From Heterotrichella gracilis (taxonomy: Eukaryota > Sar > Xanthophyceae > Tribonematales > Xanthonemataceae): a stretch of DNA of 64,000 nt. Below the pieces are notes generated by a model. The model was not told the DNA's origin. It saw only the letters and a list, made by a program, of their open reading frames with translations, and ran no database searches. The stretch is taken from positions 43,886-107,885 of the forward strand of contig JAULBX010010103.1 in assembly GCA_032358255.1 (NCBI GenBank), given 5' to 3'. Shown piece by piece: positions 10,617-27,700 of this stretch (position 1 is its first letter; the number at the start of each line of letters is the position of its first letter). The position numbers and the translations under genes were made by a program.

Positions 10617-13600
10617 ACACACATGCGCGTTCATAGGAACGGCTCGATACATACCAACCAAGGCGAGGCTGGGCGCTGCCACCCACACCACATGCCCACC
10701 CTCCACCCACACCCACACCCTCCACCCACACCACTACCCACACAGCACTTCACAACACACACCCATTTTAAATCCCCCTCTGCTGGGTCGCAGGTTACCC
10801 GGACCTGCCACAGGACCAGCCCGATGCAGCCCCCACAGAATCCCCAGGCGCAGCCATCGCCCGACACATGCAGGGGCTGGGCGTGCAGGGGGGCATGGGC
10901 GCAACGGTGGCGCACAATGGCAGCAACCCGGGCGGTGATTTGCAGCTGCCAGACCAAAACCCGGGCGCAACGGTGGCCTTGCATGGCAAGGAGGACGGGG
11001 CTGAAGCGCATGCGCACGCGCAACAACCGCACCTTGTGAGTTTCTCGGGGTCTTTCAGCTGGCCCTGCAGCAGCGGGGAGCGGATGATGTCGGTGGAGTG
11101 GCCCGCACAGCAAGGTACACAGCAGGGTACCTGGGCGGCAAGAACCCCACGTGGTTGCCCAAAATGCTGGGAATCAAGACTCTGACCAAAAAGCCTAATG
11201 GAAACTTAAGTGCCAAATAATAAACCTGCTCTGGAAACTTAAAGAATAACCGCACCTCATGAGCGCCGCAGGGTCTTTCAGCAGCGGGGAGAGGATGGCG
11301 TCTGAAAACACGAAACAAACAAAACTTAAACCAAGCTTGTGAGCTTCTCAGGATCCTTCAGCTGGCGCCTTGCGAGGGGTGGCGACGGATGGCGCGGTGG
11401 CAAACCCCACCACCGCTTCATGGGGAACCTGCCTGCCTCACCTTCAACCCCTCTGCCCCCCCGCAGGCGAGCCCACCGCCGCCGCCGCCCCCGCACCTCC
11501 CTCGCAGCCGCCCACCCCCGCGCTCGCCACCCCTGCTGTGGCCAGCAGCAGCCCTGGCAGCAGTCCCGATGGCAGCTTTGAGGCGAGTAGGGAGATGATG
11601 GAGCGGGTAGCCACGGCTGCCATGGATGCTCAGGACCGGTACAAGGTGCTGCGCCAGATTGACAAGGGGACCTTTGGGCGGGTGTGCCTGGCGGTGAAGA
11701 AGTCGACTGGCGAGCAGGTGGGTGGGGTGGTGGTGGTGGTATTGGCTGGAATGGTGGTGTGCATGGCGGTTGGGGTGGGTGTGGTGGGCAGCACCGGCAC
11801 AAGGTGCTGCGCCAGATCGAAAAGGGGACCTTTGGGCGGGTGTGCCTGGCAGTGAAGAAGTCAACCGGGGAGCAGGTGGGTGGTGATGGTGGCGGTGGTG
11901 GTGGTGGTGGGTGGGGATTAATGGGGACACCGGGTTTTGAGCAGCGGGCTGCGGAACGGGCCTGGCATGGGTGGGAGGTGGTGGGTGTAGGATGGGGGAG
12001 CGGGCTCAGTGCGTGCAGAGACTCTCACTCATCCTCGTGGCTGGGTGCTGCTGCGACGTTAGTGATGCTGGCTGACGGGTGTCATATGCCGGTGCAACAT
12101 GCAGTCACGTCACATTAAATCACCACACTTGTCCACTCGCACACAATGCAATGTTGCCCTTCATGTTCCCGCCATGCATCCCACATCCTCCTCGCCCTCA
12201 CCTCCCGCCCTCCTCCCAGGTTGCCATCAAGTATGTTGCCAAGGCTCGCAAGGTGACCACTTACATGAAGAGGGAGGTGTTCAACCTACGGCTGTGCACG
12301 GGGCACCCAAACATCATAGGTAGGGTTTTTTCGCCTATTTGAACCCCAACCTCGGGTTGGACAAATGCCCACATGAACCCTAAAGTCATAGGGTTAAGTC
12401 AAAGTATGGGTTTAGGGTATGTTGCCAAGGCTCGCAAGGTAACCGCTAACATGAAGCGGGAGGTGTTCAACCTGCGGCTGTGCACGGGGCACCCAAACAT
12501 CATAGGTAGGGTTACCAATGCCTATATGAACCCTAGCATTGTGATCAAGCTCGGACAAATGCCCGCATGAACCCTACATAAGTAGGGGTCTCCAACGTAC
12601 CTTATAGCCCAATGGAACCCTAGCTTTGTGGCCAGATTTGGGGTAATGGGCATGTGGGCCACCAAGTTGACATCATACACACGCCTTGCCGCCACACACC
12701 CTAACCCAAACCCTGAACCCTGCGCTGAAGTTCCACCAGCTGTTCCTCACAAACCGAGAGCTTGCTTGCCACACACCCTAATTTCAAACCCAAACCCTGC
12801 CCTAGGGTTCCACGAGCTGTTCCTCACCGACAAGGAGCTGGCCATGGTGATGGATTATGCGGGGGGCGGGAATTTGGCGGATTTTGTGCGCAATAATGGG
12901 CCCCTCACGGAGCACAGCGCCAAGTTTGTTTTCCAGCAGCTGGTTGCGGCTGTGGACTTTTGGAGCAGCAAGGGAGTGGCCAACAGGTGTGGCAGGGGTG
13001 GAATGGGTGGGGTGCTGTACATAGAAGTGGGACATGGGGGTTTGCTATATAGCAGTTTTTGTGCTCAAATATAGGCGCCTCTGCAGAGCGCCAACTTGTT
13101 GTTCCAACACGGCCCACAAGCACAGCATCGTTTTTTGTCATTTTGTTTTATTTTCGTGTTCTGCTCCCTCACGGGCCCACCATCGCTAAGCAAACAGGGG
13201 ATTTGGGGTTTTGGGCTGGTTTCAAAGTGGGCAATGGCGTCAGAGTTGCCTGTGGTTCCAAGAAAACGCGGCGGGCAAGGCAAGGAAAAGCCTTCAAACA
13301 CCCTAAAGCAAACCCAGAACCCTAAACCCTGTCCTCTGCAGGGACATCAAGCTTGAGAACCTGCTCCTGGACCTCACCTCAGCCGACTACCCAGTGCTCA
13401 AAGTGTGCGATTTTGGCATGGCCAAGAACCAAATGGTGGACAGCGCACCCGATAGTGTGGTTGGCACCCCCATCTACCTGGCTCCCGAGGTGCTTTCGGG
13501 TCTGAAATATGATGGGCTCAAGGCGGATGTGTGGTCCTGCGGGGTGGCGCTCTACTCCATGCTGCACGGGAAGTGAGTGGCATTAAAGACCCTTTGGCAA

Positions 13601-14434
13601 ACCCTAGTCAGGCGGCGGCCATTCAATGCGGCACGGCATGTGGCATCAACCACCCTATGCTACCTCCCCCTTGTGCACTGCGCTCCACCTTCCTCACCCT
13701 CCACCCACGTGCACTTGGCTGAACCCTAAAGCCCTGACCCTATGTGTTTACCCCCTCCTCCCCTCCCCTTCCCCAGGTACCCCTTTGACAGTTTCACCGC
13801 TGGCAAGGACAAGAAGCACCTGCCCACAATGTACAAGGCGGTCAAAGATGGGAACTTCACCACAGCGGATGACCTGTCCGAGGAGTGTGTGTGAGTAGAT
13901 GGTGGATGGCGGGTGTGTGCATGCGAATTGTGGCACATGGGGATTGTAGTACTGAACAATGAGATTTAATAGAAAAAGGTCTTTACCCTTCATTCGCCTT
14001 CCCTTTCCCCTTGCAGCGCTGATCCAAGTGGACCCCGCCAAACACCCATCCATACTAGACATCATGCAGCACGACTGGTTCAAAGACACCTCCGTCCCCA
14101 CCTCCTCCCACAGTCCCTTTCCTAGGGTCCTGTAATGCAGGGCAGAGACCTAGACAGCAGTAATCATACAGGCGCTGAACCCTCCCCCCTCCTCCCCTTC
14201 CCTTGCAGCGCCATGCTCCACCTGCTAATCCAAGTGGACCCTGCCAAGCGGCCATCCATACGCGACATCATGCAGCACGACTGGTTCAAAAGCAACTCAG
14301 CAATCCCCAACGCAGCCGAGGCGGCACAGCAGCTTAATCTGTGGTTGCTGGACCGCACCCCCGCACCGGGGGTCCAAGGGGAGAATGAGATCCTGGAGGT
14401 GATGCAGGTGGCGGAGCTCATCTGGAGCGTGTAA
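10161..14434 (+). CDS. SnRK2/SNF1-like serine/threonine protein kinase
   Basis: Exons with closing phase: 11467-11717, 12220-12319, 12806-12986, 13342-13572, 13777-13890, 14209-14434 (TAA). Two upstream exons, 10161-10333 and 10794-11035, join each other in phase and encode an acidic, Gly/Ala-rich leader. Their link to 11467 misses by one base, so an exon or boundary is unrecognised and the start is unknown. Kinase motifs in order: IDKGTFGRV loop, VAIK lysine, KREVF (alpha-C Glu), [74 protein letters not shown]-like spacing, GTPxYLAPEV and the Asp-Pro-Ala-Lys-Arg block resemble plant SnRK2. The first loop glycine is Asp and the HRD histidine is Asn. The C-terminal tail ([15 protein letters not shown]) is not the acidic SnRK2 tail. 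The substrate is unknown. Confidence 0.88.
10571..10623. repeat. (CA)n microsatellite
   Basis: An almost pure AC dinucleotide run with one or two interruptions (atac), inside the candidate intron 10334-10793 of the kinase gene. Long open frames across it arise from the repeat itself and are not genes. Confidence 0.95.
11030..11400 (+). repeat. Three degenerate copies of an exon-end/intron segment in the kinase gene
   Basis: Copies begin near 11030, 11249 and 11332. They share 'gcacctt/cctcat/aagctt', then 'gtgag', then 'ctcggggtctttcagc' or a similar string, then a gggga(g)cggatg-like run. Each therefore holds a donor-like GTGAG and, about 20 bases later, an acceptor-like TTTCAG. A candidate short exon after the first (11059-11114) is open in frame. 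It ends in phase 2, which does not fit the next exon. Confidence 0.6.
11792..11875 (+). pseudogene. Copy of the kinase glycine-loop exon end
   Basis: This duplicates 11635-11717 of the genuine exon about 158 bp downstream, including the donor (gcag|gtgggt). It still encodes [20 protein letters not shown]. There is no acceptor close upstream. The region between is GGT/GTG-rich. If it were spliced in, the protein would have two glycine loops, so I treat it as an intronic relic. Confidence 0.8.
12418..12505 (+). pseudogene. Copy of the kinase VAIK-exon lacking the catalytic lysine codon
   Basis: This is nearly identical to 12233-12319 and encodes [17 protein letters not shown], then [11 protein letters not shown], with the same donor 'catag|gtaggg'. 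The first bases of the exon, which encode VAIK, are replaced by 'gggtttagggta'. No acceptor AG is present at the junction. The telomere-like sequence therefore sits exactly at the duplication breakpoint. Confidence 0.8.
12715..12766 (+). pseudogene. Short copy of the start of the HELF kinase exon
   Basis: This matches 12798-12848 and encodes a FHQLFLT-like string with 'aaccgagag' in place of 'gacaaggag'. The acceptor (cctag in the genuine copy) is changed to ctgaag. Both copies are preceded by CCCTAACCCAAACCCTG-like bases, so the duplication included the 3' end of the intron. Confidence 0.7.
14009..14090 (+). pseudogene. Decayed copy of the start of the last kinase exon
   Basis: The copy follows a good acceptor (ccccttgcag) and matches 14207-14290, but lacks about 14 bases that encode AMLHL. 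The deletion shifts the frame. Downstream, [20 protein letters not shown] can still be read in another frame. The genuine exon is the 3' copy. Confidence 0.8.
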
Positions 14435-16443
14435 GGAGTTGTTCGGGGTTTAAGATGTGAAGTGAAGGGTTTAAGGTATCATCCCTCAGTGGAGGGATGC
14501 AAAGGGAGGGGGGGGTGGGAGCGTTCCGAGGGGAGGGGAGGGAGGAGGGGAGGGAATGGGATGCGACTGTGTTTAAGTGAAGCGCCGATATAAGGGCAGG
14601 TGAGAAATGCCCGAGCAGATAATGAATAGATGGTCGGTTGCGCTTTTCACGACGCTTCGCGGCGCCTGCAACTCGGCTGCATGACGTCATCACATCCTAG
14701 TTGTTTGAGTGACCTATGCGCTCCGAGCACATGATTTCAGGTGGTTCACGGGGTGGGATTGAGATAGGGAGCGCTTTGTTTGGGATTAGAGGGGCTTGTG
14801 TGTCGAATGTTGAAATCAGTTTGAAGCCCATTTGGGGTAGTGAAGCACAGTGGGAGATAGAGTTTCTTGCGGTTTCCTCAGGGGTTTGCTCGGCTTTCTG
14901 TCCACGTGGGGGTGTGTCAAGAACAAGTTGAGGTGTAGGGTTTTCCTTAGGGTTTTGCTATGCCCTGGGGTTCTATTCATAAGGTCAAGCGTGTGTTTTC
15001 CTGTTGATGGGCATACGATATGTGTTCCTGAGTCAGGGACCGCTTGGCCCCTTTATTTCTGCCTACATTTCTGCCTACAAGAGGCGCTATTCGCTTCCTC
15101 TCACACCGTATGTGTGTGGTTGGACGCCAACAAGTGCGGTGGATATGCTGCATAATGCATGCGCCTATGTGCCATTGCCCCATTGCTCCCACGCTTGCAT
15201 AATATGCAGCAGCAGCGTGGTTTAGGGTTTAGGGATTTTGCCATGCAACCACTCCTCCCGTATGTGGTGCAGAGCGGGCCCTTTAGGCGTTTAGGGTTTA
15301 GGGTAGACATATGGACATGCAGCATGGTCTGTGGCCGAGATAACCAACCATTTTGAGCTGCTTTTTGCAGCACCGTAACTGTTGACATTCCTTTGAAGCA
15401 AGCAGGCTTATTTTATATCCCCTTGGAAAAAGATTGATCAAGGCATGTGTGATAGCTTGCCGCATATTTTTGGCCGCATTGCAGTGCGGCCTTTGTATTG
15501 TTTTCTCGTCAGATTGTCCCCTGGGACTGTGCGGTGTAAATCCAGTGCCCCTAGATACTGTCTTATCAGGCGCTCAATGTTTGCTGTCCTATTTAGGATG
15601 GAGACTGCCAGTGTCAGGCACATAAATGTTGATTGTTAGACTTTTCTTGCTGCAACCACACCCACAGAACAATGGGCTTCATTAATGTTTTGAGAGCACA
15701 TCTCTTCAACCACAAGCCAACTATGTTGTACATTTGAAGTTCCAATCTTGGTCTGGACGTATAGTGAATGTAAGTGATCATCTGGGATCCCCATTCTTAG
15801 TCCATAACATTGTTCTGCAAAAGCTCCTTGCGATGTTTTGTTGCTAATGGCTCAGATGGCTTGGTGCTCTTGAAACGTTCCCTGTTGCTCTCAAGCCAGG
15901 CGAGCTATGGTGGTGGTGGTGGTGGTGGTGGAGGTGTCTGCCAAGTGCAATTGTGTATGAGTTCAGACGTTCATACTTAGTAAGGAATTTCACGTCGAGA
16001 CCTTAGGCAAGCCAACGGAGGCTTCAAACTCCAAGCTGGTTTGACCAGCCTCCAGCGCACACTAGCACACCCGTCCTGTACTTACAACATGTACACTGCA
16101 GATCTCCACAATATCAGTACAGCACCTGTAACCGTTTACCGTTTTAGTATCAGGAAAGCAACGGCTTGGTTCCAAACCAGCCTCATGTGCGCCTCAGAAA
16201 TGTGGCCTGGATAGGGCATTTGACAAAACGGTTACCCTTGACAAGGGCTTTTGTGGCAGGGGCTTTCCTTCCACAGCGTACCGTATGGTGCACTTGAACT
16301 TGAGTAGTGCAAGACACACGCCCACCACAGCGCCACCTACTGTTTTTCGCGATGTGGTAGTACCCTTTGCGATAGTTGTAACCCCACACCAGCATGGCAT
16401 GTCTACCCACAGTCGAGGGCCACTGACGCCCCCTACACAATCT
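14435..16443. other. Intergenic region between kinase and rsmH
   Basis: No gene is supported. It should contain the kinase 3' UTR and the rsmH promoter, but no element could be recognised with confidence. It holds TTTAGGG-like clusters at about 15220-15232 and 15290-15303 and a (GGT)n run at about 15909-15932. Open frames here are short, start at non-ATG codons or show no domain. Confidence 0.5.
15909..15935. repeat. (GGT)n trinucleotide microsatellite
   Basis: About eight tandem GGT units, non-coding, about 0.5 kb upstream of the rsmH start codon. Confidence 0.9.
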
Positions 16444-20546
<4,103 letters not shown>

Positions 20547-21773
20547 GATAGTACATACAGTGCAGCACACAGTGCCAGACTGGATTGAGTGAACGGAGTG
20601 GGTCAGTGTACAGTACCAGAGGAGCGGATGTAGCCCTGCAGTGTAGGAGTGCCCTGGGTGAGGATAGCAAGGAGGAGGCGCAGGCCAACCCCCGCAGTCG
20701 GAGCGCCAAACGCTGTAGCAGGCGATTGCAGCGATGCCCACTGGTGCGCAGTGGTGCTGCTGGAGAGTTACAGCTACGCCGCGCAAAGCTCCGGGGAGCG
20801 GAGAAGACGTAGCAGCGGCCCCCACAGGCGATGCCAACCGCTGCGCAGTGCTGTCAAGGGTTGTGGAGGAAGGAGGGGGGCGCGGGTGACAGGCACGCAT
20901 GCATCAAGGGGGGCGTTAAGGGCAAGGGAGGGGATCCTTACTTTTGACGTGCAGTGGAGTGGGACGGCAGGGCCTGGGCAGCAGCTTGTCGGTTGACAGC
21001 GTGCCAAAACCCTAAAATTCTACACCAAGGGTATAGGGTTCAGGGCAGCAGCATGACAATTGTGAAGGACCGCTGTGGTTGGTGCACACCACAACTGCTG
21101 AGCGAATTACACCTGGGGAGACCTACTCTTGCATGTGGTTAAAGAAATATTTTCCTCAATTTGCTTTTTTTGCAACCAAGGTTAGGTCTGAGCGATGCCG
21201 CCCAGCATTTGCCGCGTGGCCACCATTTGTGGGTTTAGGGTTTAGGGTTTTGGGTCCCTGGTGGGTGGCGGGGACTCGCGAGGGACATGGGGCGGTACGC
21301 TGTGTAAGAACCGCTGATCAAGGTGTGCCATGAAAGTATGGAAGGGAAATCAAAGGCACATGGCAAGCTGCAATCTGGTCTGCGGATAGAAACCTATGTT
21401 TAGGGTTTTGACTTGTTCCTTGTAACCCTTACTCAGGGTCTCAGCGATGCTGCCTTGCCCATGTGCCGCAGCTGGTGTCGTGTTCACCTCTTTCGTGCCC
21501 AGTATACAGGCGCTTATCGTGCAGTTAGGTAACCCTGCTGGTATTTTGACACGTAATCTCTCCCAGGGGTTCATCCAAGAAGGAGGCTGTTGAGCTGGCG
21601 GTCCAAAAGGCCCCCTAGCTTATCTGAGAGATATACCTGAGGTATCCGACAAGGTATATCCAATACAGCCCTCCGACACTCTGTTTTAAGCACCTCTCCA
21701 TCTGTAGCAACCGCTCTGGTGCTTACACCTGTTGGGTCTGAGGATTCGTGCAGTTTGGTGACACTTGGGCGCC
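20547..21773. other. Intergenic region between rsmH and aldehyde oxidase, with rsmH exon-8 copies
   Basis: Two decayed copies of the last rsmH exon lie downstream of the stop, at 20655-20718 and about 20745-20812. The first still encodes EEAQANPRSRSAK and ends at a TAG. The second keeps only the KLRG..EK end. A TTTAGGG-like pair lies at about 21234-21250. The aldehyde oxidase promoter should be within the last few hundred bases; no motif was recognised. Confidence 0.65.
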
Positions 21774-24700
21774 ATGGCGATTGTGGTGAACGGCAAAGCC
21801 GTGGAGATCGGCTCGTCTGCCGATATCTCCCTGGCAGACTTCATTCGCAACAAGGCTCGGTGTAAGGTAACGTAAATAGTTCATGGATAGCAGCCTTTTG
21901 GGGCTTTCGGAACCAATGTGCACTTTTTTTTGCCGATCTGGGCATGCCATGACACATATCTCATTGAGACACTCAGTACCACCCACATGGCTTTAACGGG
22001 CGTTAACGCTCCCGCGCTATCACAGCTTGTGCTGCATCGCTATTCCAAAACAAGGGCTCCAGGCCGTATCGGTTTGGGGGCGAGCGAGGCGTGATAGGCT
22101 GCTTAGTCAAGCGCTGCATGCACCTCAATGCCACCACGTTCCACCCACCACCCGTCTGGCCCCGTCTGGCGACAAGCCCTCATATCTTGTCTCCATTCCA
22201 CCCCGCCTGCAGAGCGTCAAGATGGGATGCAATGAGGGGGGCTGCGGCGCGTGCGCCGTGGAGGTGTGGAGGCAAGACCCTGTCACAGGTACGACATGGC
22301 ATGGTGTTGGTGAGAGTACACATGGTGGGGAGGGTTCACCTCACCTCAGCCGCGCTGAGCCCAATGCTTTTGCAAGGGTCTTGTTAAGGCGATTGCCCAC
22401 TCTGGGCCCTTGTGTAAGAGGCATTCACTTTGGAGGTGTGGAGGCAAGACCCCGTCACAGGTACACATGGCGGAGGGGTAAGGCATGGTGTGGTATGGGG
22501 CATTCCTAAGGGTATGGGGAAGTTACCACAATAGCCTTTGAGCGGAATGAGGCGAATACTCCCCACAATGTCTTACTCCCACTGATGCCTCACTGGGATG
22601 CCCAATGCCATTGGGAATGCCCCATTGGGGCATCGGTGGGAGTACGACATGGTGGGGAGTATTCACCTCACTCCGGCAAGCGCTATTGTTTGCACTAAAG
22701 AGAAATACTATTCGGGTCACATAGTAAGAGGCGTTTAGGCAGGAAGCAGGGCGATGATAGACAACTGCCTGGTTTGCTTGCTATTGGCACGTCATGTGAT
22801 GTCTTGCCATGGTGCACGGTTTTTGTGCGGAGGCTTTGTCCGCTAAAAAGCAGCATGTTCAAGCATACTGTGTTAATTTGTTAGCAAGTAATCACTGCAC
22901 GCATGCACCCAACCCTTCTTGGCCCTCTGCCCCTCCCTCCTCCCCTGCTCCCTCTCATCCTCCCCTGGACATTTCAGGTCTGGCAACTTCTTATCCCACA
23001 TACACCCACTTTCCTGCAAATGTTGAACCTTGACCCCTAAACCAATAAAAAAGGCCACATCACACACTGCCAGCTCTGCCCAGGTTTCAAACCTAACCCT
23101 AACCCAACCCTGAACCCTACCCCTTTACCCTAGGCAGTTCAATTTCATAGAGCAGCGGACGCCGCCGGCGTTTGCTTCTGTAGAATCGATAGAAGAGATG
23201 GCCGCAGCAGAGGTTGAGGATTCAGGAATGGGGTTCAGGGTTTACTTGTCACCCATAGGGTTTACTTACACCCACCCTTCGGACCACTGCGGGGTAGGGT
23301 GGGCTTCAATAGCTGGATTATTTTATGCAGTATTGTTTCGTCAATGCGCCAAAGTCATCTGCAAGCACATCGCCATTTGCACCTTCATCAGACATGATTG
23401 GTCTGCCTGCAACAGTGATTCGGGCTGTTGTGATCCGGTTAGCATTGTTACAGGCAGGAAGTAAGGTCTGATGAGGAACGTCGTCTACTATGCGCTCCTT
23501 GACGGAGTTTGAAGTGGGTAAACCTGAAAGGGTAAAGCAGCGCTTCAACTCCTGACAGAGGTAGCAGTTTGTGCACCAGTTTGCTTCCGGTTCTTTTGTC
23601 ACGAGTTCAAGCGTTCCTTACCCTTTCGGTCCTGCCAACGTGAAACTCTGGCAAGGAGCGCATTGGCGAGGGAGCACCTGGCGGTATGCCCTGCAGTTGA
23701 CTCTGCCACAGTTGAGGGTTAGGGTTTAGGGTTTAGGGTTTGTATAGTATTGTTGTTAACAATGCTCATACCAGTGCGCCAAATCAACAACATGCGCATC
23801 GCCAGGTGCACCTTCATTACGCCTTTGGTTCTTGCCTGCAAGAGTGGTTCAGGCCGCAGTGATCCGGTCAGCGTTGTTACAGGCGGGAACCCAGGTGTGT
23901 TGAGGAGCTTCCTCCTGAATGCGCTCCTTGAATGCGCTCCTTGACAGAGTTTGAAACGAGGAGGACCGCAAGGGTGACAAAGCACTTGAAGTTGTGACAG
24001 AGGGCGCAGTGTATGCACCAGGTTGCTTCTGGTTCGTTGTCACAAGTTCAATGCTTTATCACCCTTTGTAAGCCTCCCCACGTCAAAACCCTGGCAAGGG
24101 GCGCATTGACGAGGGAGCACCTGGCGGTGTGCCTGTTGTTGACTCTAGCGCAGTGTGTGCACAAGTCTGATACAATGCTGTATATCGGCTGGCACTGCCT
24201 AGTAGCATGACTGCTTTGGAAGCAATGTCATGTCCTGCAACCTTGTCTGCTCTGACCTAGCAAGGTACAGATTGTTATTAGGCCGCTGTAGGTTGTTAGC
24301 CAGTCTCTTGTAGATTGTTACACAGTCTGTTTGATCGGCAGGCCTGTGTGGTAACACCCTAGTAGTCACACGTTCCCCCCCCCTGGCATGTACCGTACTG
24401 TCAGATGTTTTAATCGTCCCTTGTTCCCACCCACTAGGGCATTTGCATGTGCGCTCATCCCACTGCCACCCTTGCCTCACAGGCCCAGCCCAGTAGATCC
24501 AGCCTCAATCTTGTGTGCACCAGCTGGCAGCCTGTCAGGGTGCCACGTGTACACCCTGGTATATCCTACACATTCCCCCCCGTGTACCCAATTTCCCCCC
24601 TTGTACCCACCCATTTGAAATGAATTTCCCCCATTCGTTTACATCCATCTCCCGCCTTGTCCCCGCGCATGCCAGCCCAGTGTGTCCAGCCTCAACTCCT

Positions 24701-27700
24701 GCCTTGCGCCAGCTGGCAGCATGACAAGCTGCCACATTTACACCCCGGTATACCCCACGGAGTTCATATTTCTCCAATTCCCCTCCCTTGTACCCACCCG
24801 TTCCCGTTTGAAATCAAAATTTCCCATGTGTACTCATCATTTCTCCCCCTTCTCGCAGGCCAGCCCAGTGTGTCCAGCCTCAACTCCTGCCTTGCGCCAG
24901 CTGGCAGCATGACAGGCTGCCACGTGTACACTGCGGAGGGGCTGGGCAGTTCCGGCACAGCGTTCAACACAGTGCAAGGTAAGCATTAGGCGTTTTGTTA
25001 CATACATGCATTCCAGCGATGCAGCTAGGATTAGCAGTCAGTCACGGTAAGTAGGCTGGGGGCAATTTGTGCTGCATTCCGGTGTTCTATGTATGTAAAA
25101 TTGGCATGCCGCATTGCAGAAACACACCGTACATTGCATCGTATGTGTAAGTGTTTATGGAAAGGGCTATCTGTTTCTGCATTGCGGCATAGTAACATGT
25201 ATACACATTGGAAACATGAAAAAAATATGACAATTTAAATGATTCATTGCATCACAGTGAGGTGGACAAGCTCGAATGCCCCTTCCACACACCCTCACCT
25301 CCCTTCCCCCCCTTTCTATCAGAGCGCATCGCTGGCTTCCACGCATCCCAGTGTGCATCTGCATCCCTGGGGTGGCGGGGGGCCTGTCATGCCGCCATGC
25401 AGAAAGCGCATTACAATGCATCCGATCACATCAAATTGCATCGCATTGCATCGTAGCAATCTTCACATATCTGCATTTGCCCTTGTCCTCCCCTCCCCTC
25501 ACTCCCACCCACCTTGTTTCCAGAGCGCATCGCCGGCTTCCACGCATCCCAGTGCGGCTTCTGCACCCCCGGGGTGGTGGTGGCCTGCCACGCCGCAATG
25601 CAGAAAGCGCACGTGGAGGGAAAACCCTCATTAGGGTGTGAGGACATGCAGGCGGCCCTGTCAGGGAACCTGTGCCGCTGCACAGGGTACAGACCCATCG
25701 TGGACGCATGCAAGGTGGGGTGCCTGGAGAAAGGGAGGAAGAAAAGCAGGATTAATTAAAGTGTTTTGCACCTGTGTGAATGTTTGGGATTGAAGTTGAC
25801 GAGAGCGGGCAATGGCGGTCCATCTAGGATGTGCATGGGGTTCTGGCCGATTGCACATGGTGGAGCCTGGACTTGTAAGTAAAGTTTTTTCACGGTTATT
25901 TTATAGGGTTTTGGCATAGGGTTTTAGGGGTAGAAGTTTGGGGGAGTCTGCTTGTAGGCTGTGCTAAAGAGGCAGACAGATGGGGGAGGAATGCATGGTT
26001 TGGCCTAGCATTGACCCAGAGTGTCAGAAGGTTAGGGTTTGTGAAGACAAGCAGCTTATTCCCTAAAGAGGGTAAAGAGTGGGCGGCCCTATTTACCAAC
26101 TTGCAATCCCTGGGAACTCTTTGCCAGATTGGAATCCCAGGGGATTCTATGCCGCTGCACCTTGTACGCAATGTAAGATGGGCCATGGCTTGAAACATGG
26201 AATCCCGGTAGTGTCTGAGGCCGTCCATCCTCTGAAAAGGAACTCTACTTCCCCATGTCAACATTTTGCAAAATGCCCCTGCGAGGCTGACTGGGGGAAG
26301 CGCAGAGGTTCTTCCGAGGATGCATGCCCTCACACACTGCCTGGAAATTTGGCAAGGGTTGAGCTTGCATGCATTAATCACAATTGTTTGAGCTCTGGCG
26401 AGTAGGGTTAGCAGAAGGGTTTTGGGGTCCATCAAGCGTTTGAATGAGATTAGAAGTGGAGAGGGTTCAATGTGCAAGGACATGCAGGCGACATGCTCTG
26501 CCAGTAATCGATGCGGTTGCAATCGGATGCCAACCGATCGTGGACGCATGCAAGGTGGGCTTGGAAAAACCAGGGTCACCGAAGGGTTTTGCCCTTGTGC
26601 AAGGGTTTGGGGCTTTGATTGTCCATCTAGGTTGTGCATGGGGTATAAGCAACTGTGGACGTATGCCAGGTTGGCCAATGGTTTAAACATGCAAAAAAGT
26701 ATATGAATTAATTAATTAGTCTCGCGAGCCCGGGTGGCTCCCTGAATGTGACTGTCAAATAAGATCTTGTAATCTTGTAATAAATTTATTTTGAATACTA
26801 ATAAATATGATATTATGTACATAGTACTTCCAAACACCACCAGAGTCAAGGATGGGCTGCGCGGTCTCCAGGAAGTGGACACATTTCTTTTTGCGGAAAC
26901 CCTGTCACTTTGTTGTTCTCTTGCAGTGAATGCACAGTCCAAATTGAAGGCATTTGGTCTTGTGTACCCTCTGCAAGGGGATGGTGAAGAAACATGGCTT
27001 GCGCACAAAAATCAGCGTCATTTTGGAGGCAGCCCGGCCTATTCTTGATGATGGTGATGTCATTGGAAGGAGGGGGTGATTGTAAACCACATACGTGGGT
27101 GTTCGAAACTTTTGTCTGGTAGGTTTTCCCCTTCTATCCCTGAGACCATCCCTCACGTTTTCTGGAAGTCCTTTTGTACCGTTCGTGGTGCACAAGTAGC
27201 CCCCAGCCACCTTCAGGGCCACGGCATGTCCATCGGTTCTGGCTTGGCTGTGGCCATGTGGTGCATCGCCAACGGTACAAAAAGAGGCTTTCAAGAATGT
27301 GAGGGGTGGTTCGAGGGACAGTAGAATTTGGGGATATATTTACAACGTACGGTTTTATAAGGGTTTTTTAGTAGGGCTTTCCCCTGATAGTAGGGTTTGG
27401 GGGACCCTTATTTGTGTGCAAAGCCCGGCGAGGGGGGGGACATGCAAGGTCTGGTGATGCCTATGGCTAGGGTTGCATGCAGAGGGTTTGGGGTCCATTT
27501 AAGGTTTGGCTTGGCTTGATGCCAGGTCATAGTCTGCGGTCGACAGGCAAAATAAACCGAAGTTGAATGCAATGAAGTAATAAAATTATAACACATAAAA
27601 TGAAATCACATACCCCCCCTCTGCCACCTGGCTAAAGGTTGCTTGTAAGCAACGCTTTGGGGGTTGGAATGTAGGGTTTCGAGCTCTGGGGTGTGGGGGT

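Noticed and set aside
10440-11113. Several overlapping open frames of 150-195 codons around the CA microsatellite
   Set aside because: They are driven by the (CA)n and Pro/His/Thr low complexity. The coding frame 10794-11035 is different and has splice support.
25896-26690. A 264-codon minus-strand open frame
   Set aside because: It is antisense to decayed copies of exon 4 and to the hairpin family. Length comes from repeat composition, and no domain was seen.
26700-27340. A functional transposase gene on the minus strand
   Set aside because: Only a short Cys/His string was seen; there is no catalytic triad, no terminal repeats and the frame is broken.
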